The notes below the pieces were generated by a model. It saw only the letters and a list, made by a program, of their open reading frames with translations, had not been told where the DNA came from and did no database searches. 64,000 bases of DNA, from positions 124,001 through 188,000 of the forward strand of contig NZ_JABFCZ010000001.1 in the NCBI RefSeq assembly GCF_014692675.1, given 5' to 3'. Source of the DNA: Roseibium aggregatum (GTDB taxonomy: Bacteria > Pseudomonadota > Alphaproteobacteria > Rhizobiales > Stappiaceae). A program made the position numbers and the translations under genes. Shown here one piece after another: positions 1 through 8,964 of the stretch. Numbering within the stretch: position 1 is the first letter of the stretch; the number at the start of each line of letters is the position of its first letter.

Positions 1-547
1 TGGCCGTTTCGCTGTCGATGTCGAACCAGGCGCAGCCGTGGTCGTCCGCCGTCCGGCCGTAAAGAACGAACGGAACATCGGCCTCGCGCAGCAGATGGAC
101 GCGCGGATCGTCGACCAGGGTGCGCGGTAGAATGAAGCCGTCGACCTTGCGTTCGTCGGCGAGCTTGCACAGCAGGCGGAAGGTATCGGTGTCACTTGCC
201 GCGGTTGCCACGGTCATGGTCCAGTCGGCGGCGGAAGCCGCTTCAGAGACGCCGTCGAGGAAGTCGGCCAGGAACGGCCGGTGCCGGTCGTATTCGCTGA
301 TCTGGATGATCAGCCCGATGGAACGGACCCGGCCCGTGCGGATCGCCTGGGCATTGCTCAAGGGGCGGTATCCGAGGCGCTCGGCCGCATCGCGTACCTT
401 CAGACGGGTCGATTCCGAAATATCCGGATAGCCGTTCAGCGCGCGGCTGACCGTGCTCTTGGTCATGCCGAGACTGTCGGCCACATCCATGATCGTGACC
501 CGCTGTCTGCGCAGCGCTGTTCGCACCTTAAAGGCGTTCGGTTCCAA
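1..547 (-). CDS. LacI-family transcriptional regulator (N-terminal part, cut by window edge)
   Basis: The minus strand reads an N-terminal LacI helix-turn-helix (TIMDVADSLGMTKSTVSRAL, about residues 18-37) with the usual hinge (RLGYRPLSNAQA) and the start of the periplasmic-binding-like effector domain (VRSIGLIIQISEYDRHRPF). The C-terminal part lies outside the window. I place the start at a TTG codon because GGGAGG sits nine bases upstream; no ATG gives a full-length HTH. LacI-family proteins bind palindromic operators and respond to small molecules, often sugars. A perfect 16-bp palindrome lies 36 bp upstream, so autoregulation is likely. It may also control the aldehyde dehydrogenase next door, but that gene ends toward this one, so the link is only positional. 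Confidence 0.9.
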   Translation of the reverse strand, partial: MEPNAFKVRTALRRQRVTIMDVADSLGMTKSTVSRALNGYPDISESTRLKVRDAAERLGYRPLSNAQAIRTGRVRSIGLIIQISEYDRHRPFLADFLDGVSEAASAADWTMTVATAASDTDTFRLLCKLADERKVDGFILPRTLVDDPRVHLLREADVPFVLYGRTADDHGCAWFDIDSETA

Positions 548-582
548 AGCCGTTTTCCTCCCGTTGCCTTCAAGTGAAAGCT

Positions 583-598
583 CCGAAACCGGTTTCGG
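583..598. promoter_or_regulatory. Candidate LacI-family operator (perfect 16-bp palindrome)
   Basis: CCGAAACCGGTTTCGG is a perfect palindrome centred on CCGG. Its core GAAACCGGTTTC is typical of LacI/GalR operators. It lies between the LacI-type start codon and the upstream gene end, where an autoregulatory site would be expected. The assignment follows from symmetry, core sequence and position. Confidence 0.75.
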
Positions 599-734
599 CA
601 ACCCTTTTATTGATCTTTGCGCGCGAAGCCGCCCGTTCGGACGGATCCGCTGCGATCATCTTCAATTGTCAGGGAATGGATGCGGAGGCCCTGATGCAGG
701 CTCGCGCCGCAACAGAATCTCGCGGCGAAATAAT

Positions 735-763
735 AAACCCCGGGCGGTTAACGCCCGGGGTTT
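735..763 (-). terminator. Rho-independent terminator of the aldehyde dehydrogenase gene
   Basis: A 12-bp perfect stem (AAACCCCGGGCG pairing with CGCCCGGGGTTT) encloses a 5-nt loop and, on the minus strand, continues into TTTATTATTT. It lies 17 bp after the stop codon of the dehydrogenase gene, as expected for an intrinsic terminator. Confidence 0.85.
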
Positions 764-779
764 GCAGACTTCGGAAAGG

Positions 780-2216
780 TCAGGACTTCTGCGTCACGAA
801 GCGGGTGTCGAGATAGGCCTCGAGCGCCTCCGATCCGCCCTCGGTGCCGTAGCCGGAATCCTTGACACCGCCGAAAGGCACTTCGGGCAGCGCGAGGCCG
901 AGGTGGTTGATGGTCAGCATGCCGGCCAGGACCCGCGAGCCCAGCGCCTGCGCGACATCGGTCGAGCCGGTGAAGGCATAGGCCGCAAGGCCGAAGGGAA
1001 GCCGGTTGGCTTCGCCGATGGCGTCATCCAAGGTGGAGAAGCGGTTGATCACGGCGAGCGGTCCGAAGGGCTCCTCGTTCATGACGCGGGCTTCGGTCGG
1101 CACGTCGGTCAGCACCGTCGGCTCGAAGAAATAGCCCTGGTTGCCGATGCGATTGCCGCCGGTGGTCAGCTTGCCGCCCCGGTCGACCGCTTCGTTGATC
1201 AGGCCTTCAAGGGCCGGGATGCGGCGCTCGTTGGCGAGCGGGCCCATGTCGACGCCGTCTTCCAGGCCGTTGCCGACCTTCACCGCCTTCGCAGCCTCGG
1301 TAAAGCCTTCCATGAACCGGTCGGCGATGGCGTCCTGCACCAGGAACCGGGTCGGCGACACGCAAACCTGGCCGGCGTTGCGGAACTTGTGGGTCGCCAT
1401 CATCTTCACGGCCTTGTCCACATCCGCGTCGTCAAACACCATGACCGGTGCGTGGCCGCCAAGCTCCATGGTGGCGCGCTTCATATGCAGGCCGGCAAGC
1501 GCGGCGAGCTGCTTTCCGACCGGCGTGGACCCGGTGAAGGTCACCTTGCGGATCACCGGATGCGGGATCAGGTATTCGGAGATTTCAGCCGGCACGCCGA
1601 AGACCAGCCCAACCACGCCCGCCGGAATGCCGGCATCGACGAAGCAGCGGATCAGTTCCGCCGGAGACGCGGGCGTTTCTTCCGGCGCCTTGACGATGAT
1701 CGAACACCCGGTCGCGACCGCGGCGGAGAGCTTGCGCACGACCTGGTTGATCGGGAAGTTCCACGGCGTGAAGGCGGCGACCGGACCGACGGGAACCTTG
1801 ACAGTCATCTGCAGCACGCCGGGGGCGCGGGCCGGAATGACCTGGCCGTAGGTGCGGCGGCCTTCCTCGGCGAACCAGTCGATGACGTCGGCGCCGGCAA
1901 GCACTTCCATCTTGGACTGGCCCAACGGCTTGCCCTGCTCGCGCGTCATCATCCAGGCAATGTCGCCGGCGCGCTCGCGCAGCAGGTCGGCCGCCTTGCG
2001 CATCAGCTTGGAGCGATCATAAGCGGAGGTCTGGCTCCAGACCGCAAAGCCTTTTTCCGCCGCGGCCAGGGCACGGTCGAGATCCGGCTTGGTCGCGTGG
2101 GGTATCGTGCCGATCTCTTCCTCGGTGGCCGGGTCGAGAACGGGAATGGTCTTGCCTTCGGCGGCATCGCACCATTCGCCATCGATGAAAAGCTTAACGT
2201 CAGGATAGGACTGCAT
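780..2216 (-). CDS. gabD: NAD(P)-dependent aldehyde dehydrogenase, succinate-semialdehyde dehydrogenase type
   Basis: A 478-aa cytosolic aldehyde dehydrogenase of normal family length. Visible motifs are the cofactor-binding TPWNFPINQ segment, the FTGSTPVGK Rossmann turn, the general-base glutamate in MELGG, and the catalytic cysteine in [12 protein letters not shown]. The start is the ATG preceding [14 protein letters not shown]; the open frame extends upstream but that part is not family-like. Closest in character to GabD-type enzymes that oxidise succinate semialdehyde to succinate. The substrate is not certain: the ELGGHAP motif has His where many members have Asn, and related enzymes act on glutarate semialdehyde or glycolaldehyde. 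It is monocistronic with its own terminator. Confidence 0.8.
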   Translation of the reverse strand: MQSYPDVKLFIDGEWCDAAEGKTIPVLDPATEEEIGTIPHATKPDLDRALAAAEKGFAVWSQTSAYDRSKLMRKAADLLRERAGDIAWMMTREQGKPLGQSKMEVLAGADVIDWFAEEGRRTYGQVIPARAPGVLQMTVKVPVGPVAAFTPWNFPINQVVRKLSAAVATGCSIIVKAPEETPASPAELIRCFVDAGIPAGVVGLVFGVPAEISEYLIPHPVIRKVTFTGSTPVGKQLAALAGLHMKRATMELGGHAPVMVFDDADVDKAVKMMATHKFRNAGQVCVSPTRFLVQDAIADRFMEGFTEAAKAVKVGNGLEDGVDMGPLANERRIPALEGLINEAVDRGGKLTTGGNRIGNQGYFFEPTVLTDVPTEARVMNEEPFGPLAVINRFSTLDDAIGEANRLPFGLAAYAFTGSTDVAQALGSRVLAGMLTINHLGLALPEVPFGGVKDSGYGTEGGSEALEAYLDTRFVTQKS

Positions 2217-2477
2217 CTTGGAACAACCGTGTTTTGGAACGCGCGCTGCCGGACGGCAGCGCCTTTCAGGAAAATCCGGGGGCCGATCGATCACGAAAAC
2301 CGAATCCGGCAGACGGCCGCTATTACAGACTTCTGCCTGTCTGATAATCAACCCATCGAGCCTAACAGATTTTCGGACAGTGCATTGACAAAAGCGCAAG
2401 GCCGACACGGCCAAGCGCGTCTGAAGCTCCGTTCCCGACCGGCGACAGGTCCCGCTACCGGGTCGGGGCCACCGGCC

Positions 2478-3803
2478 TCACGACATGGAAGGCCTGGTCT
2501 CGTTCAGTTGCCTGGCGACGATGTCGTGATTGAGCCAGAGGACCGGGCCGGTGGGATCCGCCATTTCGCGGAAGATCAGCGTTCCCGTTGCCTCGACGAC
2601 CAGGGCGCTCAGGTGGTCGGTGATGAGCGCGTTCCTGTCCTTGTGCATCTTGGTGATTTCCTGGGAGGCGGTGATCACGATCTCGGCGAGATCGGGCGCG
2701 TTCGGCGCCGGCCAGCTGTCGAAATCCCGGGTCCGTTCCATGACCTTGCTGTTGTTCAGGTCCTGGATCTTCTGCAACACCGTTTCCAGCGGAACGTCAT
2801 CGAGCAGGTTGCCGCAATGCGCCCACTGGGCATCGGCCCAGGCGCCGCCGTCTTCCTTTTTCAGGGCGAGCAGCAGCGAGAACAGGGGCAGTTCGACGCC
2901 GACGAAGATGTCGGAGGAATTGGTGCGGATTTCCGGGCAGTTGAAGACGGAGGCCTTGATACCCTTTTCCCAGCTTTCGGAGGCGATCTGTTCCAGCTTC
3001 TTCTTGGCGTAGCCCTGCGTGTAGTTGGAATAGGTCTGCCATTTATAGGCATCGTTGATCAGGATTTCCGTGCCGTGATAGCCATAGGCGGAATAGTGCA
3101 CATGGTTGCCGTTTCCGACGATCCGGTCGCGGATTTCTTCCGTTCCCTCGATCAGGTGCTGGAAGGTGTTGGCGGTGACTTCCTCGAAATTCTGCAGGAT
3201 CAGCTTGCCGAGATCGCTGGCAATGAAGTCGTCGGACGACAGGAACCGGTCGCCCCGGCCCTTGTAGATGCGGTTTGCCAGCGCCAGGAAGATCTTCGCC
3301 TTGGGCACGCCGCCCGCCATGGTGTGGGCAAAGAACACGTTCCGGCCTTCGGGGATCATGTCCTTCAGCTGGGCAAAGGCTTGCTCGGCCGCCGACTTGA
3401 AACGATCCACGCCGATCTGCCGGCATTTTCCGAGATAGTCCCAGTCGAACTTTTCGTCGTACCAGGTGTTCATGGAAAGCTGGTTGATGACATCGCGCGG
3501 CGTAAGCCCGCCGTCCGGCGCATCGAGGTCGAAGCCGGCCATCAGCGGCACGTTGATGATCCGTCCGCCCAGATGCGCTTCGGCGGCTTCCAGTTCTTCC
3601 GGGGTCAGCGGCCGGAGGCTGTTGTCCTCGGTACGCCGCCCGACCGTAAAGCCGATGATCTCCATGCCCGCGGCCCGGGCTTCATCGACCAGGCCGTTCG
3701 CGTATCCACGATCAAAAAGTTCGCCGAACAGAACAAAGACGTCTCCCTTTTTGAAAAGCCCTGCCCCGGGAAGATTTCTCAGTGAAACTCTTTGACCCAT
3801 CAT
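2478..3803 (-). CDS. Probable FabMG-family enoyl-ACP reductase-like protein
   Basis: A 441-aa soluble protein beginning MMGQRVSLRNLPGAGLF, with no signal peptide or membrane segment. An N-terminal nucleotide-binding-like stretch (GDVFVLFGELFDRGYANGLVDEARAAGM) is followed by a long helical region. I associate this sequence type with the FabMG family, reported as unusual enoyl-ACP reductases linked to triclosan tolerance in metagenomes; this rests on memory of the family, not on catalytic residues I can point to. The chosen ATG has AAAGGA five bases upstream. A GTG ten codons earlier (3833) is in frame and gives TIGLLKES before it, but lacks a ribosome-binding site. It is a single gene, separated from the dehydrogenase by about 260 bp. 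Confidence 0.5.
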   Translation of the reverse strand: MMGQRVSLRNLPGAGLFKKGDVFVLFGELFDRGYANGLVDEARAAGMEIIGFTVGRRTEDNSLRPLTPEELEAAEAHLGGRIINVPLMAGFDLDAPDGGLTPRDVINQLSMNTWYDEKFDWDYLGKCRQIGVDRFKSAAEQAFAQLKDMIPEGRNVFFAHTMAGGVPKAKIFLALANRIYKGRGDRFLSSDDFIASDLGKLILQNFEEVTANTFQHLIEGTEEIRDRIVGNGNHVHYSAYGYHGTEILINDAYKWQTYSNYTQGYAKKKLEQIASESWEKGIKASVFNCPEIRTNSSDIFVGVELPLFSLLLALKKEDGGAWADAQWAHCGNLLDDVPLETVLQKIQDLNNSKVMERTRDFDSWPAPNAPDLAEIVITASQEITKMHKDRNALITDHLSALVVEATGTLIFREMADPTGPVLWLNHDIVARQLNETRPSMS

Positions 3804-4425
3804 TGATTCCTTTAGAAGACCAATAGTTGTCACCCGGGAATGAGAAAATCAATCGACAGATGATCTCTTCAATCCAGGCGCGACATGTCTCATCCCCTGC
3901 GTTCGGCTGCCGGCTTCATTTCAGAAGTCTTTTTTACGCCTTTGACCCACGGACGAAAAAGCTTCCGACGTGTATGCACAGTCACCGACCGCCGCAAGCA
4001 CTTTACCAATCAAAAATGATTGCAGGCTGAAACAGCCGGAGACACGGGATGTCGGTATCTGTATTTCGCCGGCGCAGGAAATGACATGCGCTCTGATACA
4101 TCGCGGCTTATCAAGGATTTATGACAGGAAAGGCTCAAGATATTCGTGCGAAGGCTTACAGCTGACGCCCCAGTGTCTTATATAGAAATTTGTGCGCGCC
4201 GCTGGTTGGGTGGTATGAGCACGCGATAATCCCATATCTCTGAATGAGCATATCAAATATGCTTGGTCGCAGCTTACTGCTAGCCATAGCAATTCTGCAC
4301 TTGCGACGAATCAGTAGTTTTTACAGGGCAACAGTTTTGAAATGAAAGCCCTCGATTATCAGTGGTTGAGATGATGAGACTTGCACTTTCCATTGTAAGG
4401 ATTAACATCTTCTGGGGAGTGATTG
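3804..4425. other. Gene-free AT-rich stretch upstream of the toxin-antitoxin-like module
   Basis: About 620 bp with no convincing coding frame on either strand. Base composition drops toward AT from about 3.85 kb and stays low through the next two genes. It must hold the promoter of the FabMG-like gene (reading left) and that of the MerR/DUF433 gene (reading right), but I cannot assign exact promoter elements. No inverted repeats or insertion-sequence ends were seen. Confidence 0.6.
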
Positions 4426-5070
4426 ATGGACAAGCGCGATTCTGAGACGATCGTTTCAGCGTTTACCGAAGAGCAAGTTGAACGTCTTACTGGGATCAGT
4501 AAGCGTCAACTACGTTATTGGGACCGAATAAATTTCTTCGCTCCCAGCATGGGCTTCGAAGACCGCAACTTGCCCTATAGTCGCATTTATTCTTTTCGCG
4601 ATATCGTATGCCTCAAAGTTTTGGATAGACTTCGCAATGAGGCCAAGGTGTCTTTAGCCCATTTGCGAGGGGTCAAGGATAAACTCTCACATTTAGGCGA
4701 TGACCTCTGGTTAAAGACGACTCTTTATGTCCTCAACAAAAAGGTCGTGATCGATAACCCAGAGACATCCGCGAAAGAAGAGGTTGTTTCCGGACAAGGC
4801 GTGTTTCAAATACCTCTAAAAATCGTCACCGGAGACCTGAAAAATGCCGTCTTACAATCAAGGAAACGTGACGATTCCGACATAGGCCATTTTGAAAAGA
4901 AAAAAGGAATTGCGAGGAATCAATTGGTCATTTCGGGCACTCGTATTCCGGTCCGCAGTATAAAAGCTTTTGCCGAAGCTGGATATTCCGTAGCTGAAAT
5001 CCTGAGGGAATATCCCACGCTCACAGAAAAAGACGTAAAAGCTGCAATAGAATATGAAGAAGCGGCTTGA
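4426..5070 (+). CDS. Antitoxin-like protein: MerR-type HTH fused to DUF433
   Basis: A 214-aa protein. Residues about 12-70 form a MerR-type winged helix (FTEEQVERLTGISKRQLRYW, then YSRIYSFRDIVCLKVLDRLR). Residues about 158-205 form a DUF433 domain (VISGTRIPVRSIKAFAEAGY, then AEILREYPTLTEKDVKAAI). DUF433 proteins are typical antitoxins of VapB45-like type. The fusion suggests autoregulation by the MerR domain and toxin binding by the C-terminus; the role is inferred from family and neighbour. ATG is preceded by GGGGAG; an in-frame TTG lies one codon earlier. Codon use is clearly more AT-rich than the surrounding genes, suggesting acquisition. The stop overlaps the next start. Confidence 0.8.
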   Translation: MDKRDSETIVSAFTEEQVERLTGISKRQLRYWDRINFFAPSMGFEDRNLPYSRIYSFRDIVCLKVLDRLRNEAKVSLAHLRGVKDKLSHLGDDLWLKTTLYVLNKKVVIDNPETSAKEEVVSGQGVFQIPLKIVTGDLKNAVLQSRKRDDSDIGHFEKKKGIARNQLVISGTRIPVRSIKAFAEAGYSVAEILREYPTLTEKDVKAAIEYEEAA

Positions 5071-5477
5071 CGGGATCTAAAACAACCCTACGCGTTTTGT
5101 TAGATGCTGGCGTTCCCGCATCAGTCGGGAGAGCATTTATTGATGCAGGGCATTTCGTTATTTACCACAATGATGTTCTTGCTGAAAAAACACCTGATGA
5201 TGTCGTATGCGCAGCTGCGCTAAGTAACAACGCTATTTTGGTCGCTGTAGATGGCGACATGAAGCAGTTCGCAAAGCAATACGGCGGCCAAAGCGCAAGA
5301 GGAAAGAGATTTGCGAATTTGAGCATAATTCGACTTCGCTGTAATGAAGTACTTGCTTCAAAAAGAATTTCTCAAGCAATGTCATTGATTGAACACGAAT
5401 GGGATTTTTCTATATTAAAGAAAGCAAGAAGAATGTGGGTAGACATAGCCGCTCACAGCATACTTACCAATAGATGA
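5067..5477 (+). CDS. DUF5615 PIN-like toxin candidate
   Basis: A 136-aa protein starting LRVLLDAGVPASVGRAFIDA after a short lead, with the acidic positions expected of a PIN-like fold: D near residue 13 (VLLDAG), D about 45 (TPDDVV) and D about 63 (AVDGDMKQF). DUF5615 proteins are usually paired with DUF433 antitoxins and are proposed RNases; nuclease activity here is inference. Translation starts at TTG, which overlaps the antitoxin stop codon (TTGA), so the two are coupled. Low GC content matches its partner. No RNA target can be read from sequence. Confidence 0.75.
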   Translation: MTGSKTTLRVLLDAGVPASVGRAFIDAGHFVIYHNDVLAEKTPDDVVCAAALSNNAILVAVDGDMKQFAKQYGGQSARGKRFANLSIIRLRCNEVLASKRISQAMSLIEHEWDFSILKKARRMWVDIAAHSILTNR

Positions 5478-5555
5478 CAACACCTCTTTTTGGTAGTTTA
5501 ACAGCCTGAAAACCAAATCATTTTAGCTGACGCTTTTAGGCGCTTCCCCCGCCTC

Positions 5556-6914
5556 TCACCGCCCCGCATTCGCACGAAACTCCTGCCAGATCCGGCGGCC
5601 GGACTGCTGCAGGGCGTCGCGTTGGGTGCGCGCCGGGGCGCCGACCAGTTGGCCGTCCCATTTGCGGATCCTGCCGTCGATCAGGACCGTGTCCACGTTG
5701 GCGATGCCGGCGTGGAACAGGATTGCGGGCACGGGGTCCACGACCGGGAACATGTTGAGCCGGCCGCAGTCCAGAAGGACGATGTCGGCCTTCTTGCCCG
5801 GGGTCAGCGAGCCGATCCGGTGGTCCAGCCCGAGCATGCGCGCGCCGTCGATGGTCGCCCACTGCAACGCCTCGCGGCTCGGCACGGTGATGCTGTCCGG
5901 GCAGGTTCCCTTTTCGGCCAGGGAGACGAGATTGTCGCAATGGCGAGCCGCCTGCAGGGCCACGCGGGTGACGGAGAACATGTCGCCGGTCATGGAGCTT
6001 TCGATATCGGAGCCGAGCGAGATCCGGCCGCCTGCCTTGCGCAGCTGGGTGGTCAGCGGGTCGCCGAAGCCCATCTGCAACTCGACCTCCGGCGTCAGCG
6101 TGAAGCTGACGCCCCGATCCACCAGCAGCTTCAAAAGGTCGTCGTTCAGGATATTGCCGTGGACGATGTTGATATGGGGGCCGAGCAGGTCCAGGTCGGC
6201 GAGCCGTTCGAAACCGTCCGGTGTCAGGAACTTGCCGCTGACATGCATCGAGGCGACGAGCCCCATGTCCTTCGCAAGACGGAAATCGGCTTCGCAGACC
6301 TCCCAGACGCTCATCTGCGGGCCGAGGATCGCCAGTCCCATGGTCACCAGGGCCTCGTCGTCAGACAGGCGGCCTTCGCGCAGGCGCCGGACTTCGGCGA
6401 CGGGCATTGGCAGTTCGGAGAAATGCTTCTGCCCCGGCTTCGGATCGGGCTTGGGCGATCCGTGCAGGAAGACGGCCCGGATGCCGGACGCGACCAGTCC
6501 GTCGATCGCGGCGTCAGTGTGGTCCGGCGTCGGGTTGTTGTGGCACCAGTCGGCAAGGGTCGTCGTGCCCGACGAGATCTGGTTCAGGGCGCCGAAATGG
6601 TTGGCGATGCGAATGTCGTCCGGCCGGAAATACCCGGCGAGTCCCGCGTGCATGGCCCGCAGGTACTCTGAGATCGTCCAGTCGGCCGCCACACCCCGCA
6701 AGCCCGTCTGCCAGGTGTGGATATGCGCGTTGACGAAGCCCGGCATCGCGATCCGGCCGGCGCCGTCGATGACCCTGACTTCCTCGGAAACATCGATATG
6801 CGGGGCGACCTCCAGGATCCGGTCGTCCTCGATCAGGATCGACCCGGTGGTGAGATCCCCGATCGTGTCGTCCATGGTGACGACGATGGCATCCCGGATC
6901 AGCGTTTTCGTCAT
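5556..6914 (-). CDS. Metal-dependent amidohydrolase, ATZ/TRZ-type
   Basis: A 452-aa cytosolic amidohydrolase of the ATZ/TRZ-like branch (deaminases and chlorohydrolases of heterocycles). The metal-binding set is visible: HIH in MPGFVNAHIHTWQ, His in SMHVSGK, His in IVHGNIL, and Asp in SLGSDIES, plus the family motif TPEVELQMGFG with its glutamate. The C-terminus carries the usual GSLTPGKKADIVLLD strand. It is the last gene of the catabolic operon, 9 bp after the TRAP permease gene, so it probably acts on the imported compound or an intermediate. Whether it deaminates or opens a ring cannot be decided from sequence. Confidence 0.85.
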   Translation of the reverse strand: MTKTLIRDAIVVTMDDTIGDLTTGSILIEDDRILEVAPHIDVSEEVRVIDGAGRIAMPGFVNAHIHTWQTGLRGVAADWTISEYLRAMHAGLAGYFRPDDIRIANHFGALNQISSGTTTLADWCHNNPTPDHTDAAIDGLVASGIRAVFLHGSPKPDPKPGQKHFSELPMPVAEVRRLREGRLSDDEALVTMGLAILGPQMSVWEVCEADFRLAKDMGLVASMHVSGKFLTPDGFERLADLDLLGPHINIVHGNILNDDLLKLLVDRGVSFTLTPEVELQMGFGDPLTTQLRKAGGRISLGSDIESSMTGDMFSVTRVALQAARHCDNLVSLAEKGTCPDSITVPSREALQWATIDGARMLGLDHRIGSLTPGKKADIVLLDCGRLNMFPVVDPVPAILFHAGIANVDTVLIDGRIRKWDGQLVGAPARTQRDALQQSGRRIWQEFRANAGR

Positions 6915-6923
6915 CGGGCAACC

Positions 6924-8876
6924 TCACAGAAGAACAAGCGCAATCCCGGGAACCAGGATGAGCAGGATAATGAATAGGATCATGGTAACGACATAGGGCG
7001 CCACACCGGCGAAAATATCGCCCAGGCTGGCGAACCCGTCGGGCAGCGAGCCCTTGACGACGAAGACGGACAGTCCGAACGGCGGCGTCAGCAGGCCCAC
7101 CTCCACGGCGATGATGCTGATGATGCCGAACCAGATCGGGTCGCCGCCGAAGGCGCTGATGACCGGCAGGGCGATCGGCAGCACGATCAGGAGAATGGAG
7201 ACGGAATCGAGGATCATCCCGAGCAGGATGACCAAGACCATGTAGGCGAGGCAGAAGCCGATCAGCGACAGGTTGAGCGCGCTGATGAACTCGGTCATCG
7301 AATTGGGGATCGAGGACAGGGCGAGCATCCGCGAATAAAGGCTCGCGGAGATGATCAGGAACAGGATGCCGGCGGTGATGAAGCCGGTTTCCAGCACCAC
7401 GCGCTTCACTGTTTCCCAGGTCAGCCTGCGCCGCGCGGCCGCAATCACATAGGCGCCCAGCGCGCCGATGGCCCCGGCCTCGGTCGGGCTGAACACACCG
7501 CCGTAGATCCCGCCCATGACCAGCAGGATGAGGAAGACGACCGGGGCAAGGTTGCGGCAGATTTCACCGAACGACATGCGCTCGCCGTCAAGACCGGGCA
7601 TCGGGTCGCCGACGAATTTCGGGAAGAAGCTGACGAGCGCAATGTTCAGAAGGCAGAAGCATGCCGCAAGCAGGACGCCGGGCACGATGGCAGCCACAAA
7701 CAGCGCTCCGACCGAGGCCTCGGCGATCAGGCCGTAGATGATCAGCAGGATGCTCGGCGGGATGAGCATGCCGAGAATGGAGGAGCCGGCGACGACGCCG
7801 ACGGCGAAGCGCTTGCTGTAGCCGCCTTCCACCATGGGCGGCACGGCGATGCGGCTGAAGACGGCGGCCGACGCAATGGACGACCCGGTGATGGCGGCAA
7901 AAACCGCGTTGGCGGCCACCGTCGCATTGGCAAGACCGCCGCGGATCCCGCTCAAAAGAAAGACCGCGACCCGGAAGGCGTCGCGGCCGACATCGGCCCG
8001 GTCGAGCACGAGGCCCATCATGACGAAAAGGGGCACGACGCCGAATTCGAAGGAGCGCACGGTGCCCGACGCCGCCAGACCCATGGCGTTGTCGGCGATG
8101 GAAATGTTGCTGCGGATCGCCCAGATCGCGATGAACGACATGGCGATCAGAGAAAACGCGACCGGCATGCCGCAGGCGACCAGCGCGAACAGGCCGGCGA
8201 AGGCCAGAAAGCCCAGCTGGATGCGGGTCAGGTCGCCATAGGCCATGGCCAGCAGGAACAGAATGCAGACGGCGATGAAAACCAGCAGGCCGATGAGCCC
8301 CTGCCGCTGGGCCCGATCGCCGGAGAGGGACCGGATCAGCCCCGCAGTGTTGACGGCAAGAACCCGGAACGCCTCCGCGGCCGCGACGACCGCTCCGAGC
8401 GCGGTCACGAGCTTGAAAGGCCAGAGCGGCATCTGGAAGGCGCCGACCGCACCAGAATATTCGCCGTCTGCCCAGGCGGACCAGGCATCGTCGCCGAGCC
8501 AGGTGACGATGCGCGCCAGAAGCAGGAAGGCGATGCAATAGTAGATCGCCTTGGTGCCCTCGGCGAGAACCGGCCTCCGCTCCTCCCATGCCCCCATGAT
8601 GAAGTCGGTGGCGATCATCTTGCCGTTGCGGATGGCGGCGCCAAGCTGGCAGAAGATACAGGCGACGATGGAATAGGCGACGAACTCCGCCACGCCGTTG
8701 AGCGGCAGGGACAGGAACTTCCGCGCCATCACGTCGACGAAGATGAGCAGCATGAAGCTGGCGACGACGGTCGAGCCCACGGCGGTGAAGCCCGTGGACA
8801 GGGCGGCAAGCGCATCGTCCGCCTTTTTCCAGAGGGAGCCCCCTTTGCCGGCGGCCTCGGTGTTTTCACAGGTCAT
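6924..8876 (-). CDS. TRAP transporter permease, fused DctQ-DctM subunits
   Basis: A 650-aa inner-membrane protein. The first ~170 residues form the four-helix DctQ small subunit (GFTAVGSTVVASFMLLIFVD, SLPLNGVAEFVAYSIVACIF). A linker leads to the DctM large subunit with about 12 segments and family motifs such as GMPVAFSLIAM, GSSIASAAVFSRI and LTPPFGLSVFV. DctQM proteins drive sodium- or proton-coupled uptake of substrates delivered by a periplasmic binding protein, here the product of the preceding gene. No strong ribosome-binding site precedes the ATG, consistent with lower expression than the binding protein. A strong hairpin lies between the two genes. Confidence 0.92.
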   Translation of the reverse strand: MTCENTEAAGKGGSLWKKADDALAALSTGFTAVGSTVVASFMLLIFVDVMARKFLSLPLNGVAEFVAYSIVACIFCQLGAAIRNGKMIATDFIMGAWEERRPVLAEGTKAIYYCIAFLLLARIVTWLGDDAWSAWADGEYSGAVGAFQMPLWPFKLVTALGAVVAAAEAFRVLAVNTAGLIRSLSGDRAQRQGLIGLLVFIAVCILFLLAMAYGDLTRIQLGFLAFAGLFALVACGMPVAFSLIAMSFIAIWAIRSNISIADNAMGLAASGTVRSFEFGVVPLFVMMGLVLDRADVGRDAFRVAVFLLSGIRGGLANATVAANAVFAAITGSSIASAAVFSRIAVPPMVEGGYSKRFAVGVVAGSSILGMLIPPSILLIIYGLIAEASVGALFVAAIVPGVLLAACFCLLNIALVSFFPKFVGDPMPGLDGERMSFGEICRNLAPVVFLILLVMGGIYGGVFSPTEAGAIGALGAYVIAAARRRLTWETVKRVVLETGFITAGILFLIISASLYSRMLALSSIPNSMTEFISALNLSLIGFCLAYMVLVILLGMILDSVSILLIVLPIALPVISAFGGDPIWFGIISIIAVEVGLLTPPFGLSVFVVKGSLPDGFASLGDIFAGVAPYVVTMILFIILLILVPGIALVLL

Positions 8877-8920
8877 GGATCGTGGAACGCATCTGCCCGG
8901 GGTCCGATTAGAGAAGACGG

Positions 8921-8946
8921 CGTCCCCGTCCGCTTGGACGGGGACG
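8921..8946 (-). promoter_or_regulatory. Intercistronic hairpin between binding-protein and permease genes
   Basis: A perfect 11-bp stem (CGTCCCCGTCC / GGACGGGGACG) with a 4-nt loop, in the 88-bp gap after the TRAP binding-protein stop codon. It is not followed by a U-run on the minus strand, so it is more likely an mRNA-protecting or partially attenuating structure than a full terminator. Such elements raise binding-protein output relative to permease; function here is inferred from position. Confidence 0.7.
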
Positions 8947-8964
8947 CGATGTCTGCGGCAAGCC

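Noticed and set aside
453-3785. Very long plus-strand open frame (about 1,110 codons)
   Set aside because: It runs antisense to the aldehyde dehydrogenase and FabMG-like genes. Its Arg/Gly/His-rich composition is the usual mirror of GC-rich codons and it shows no domain.
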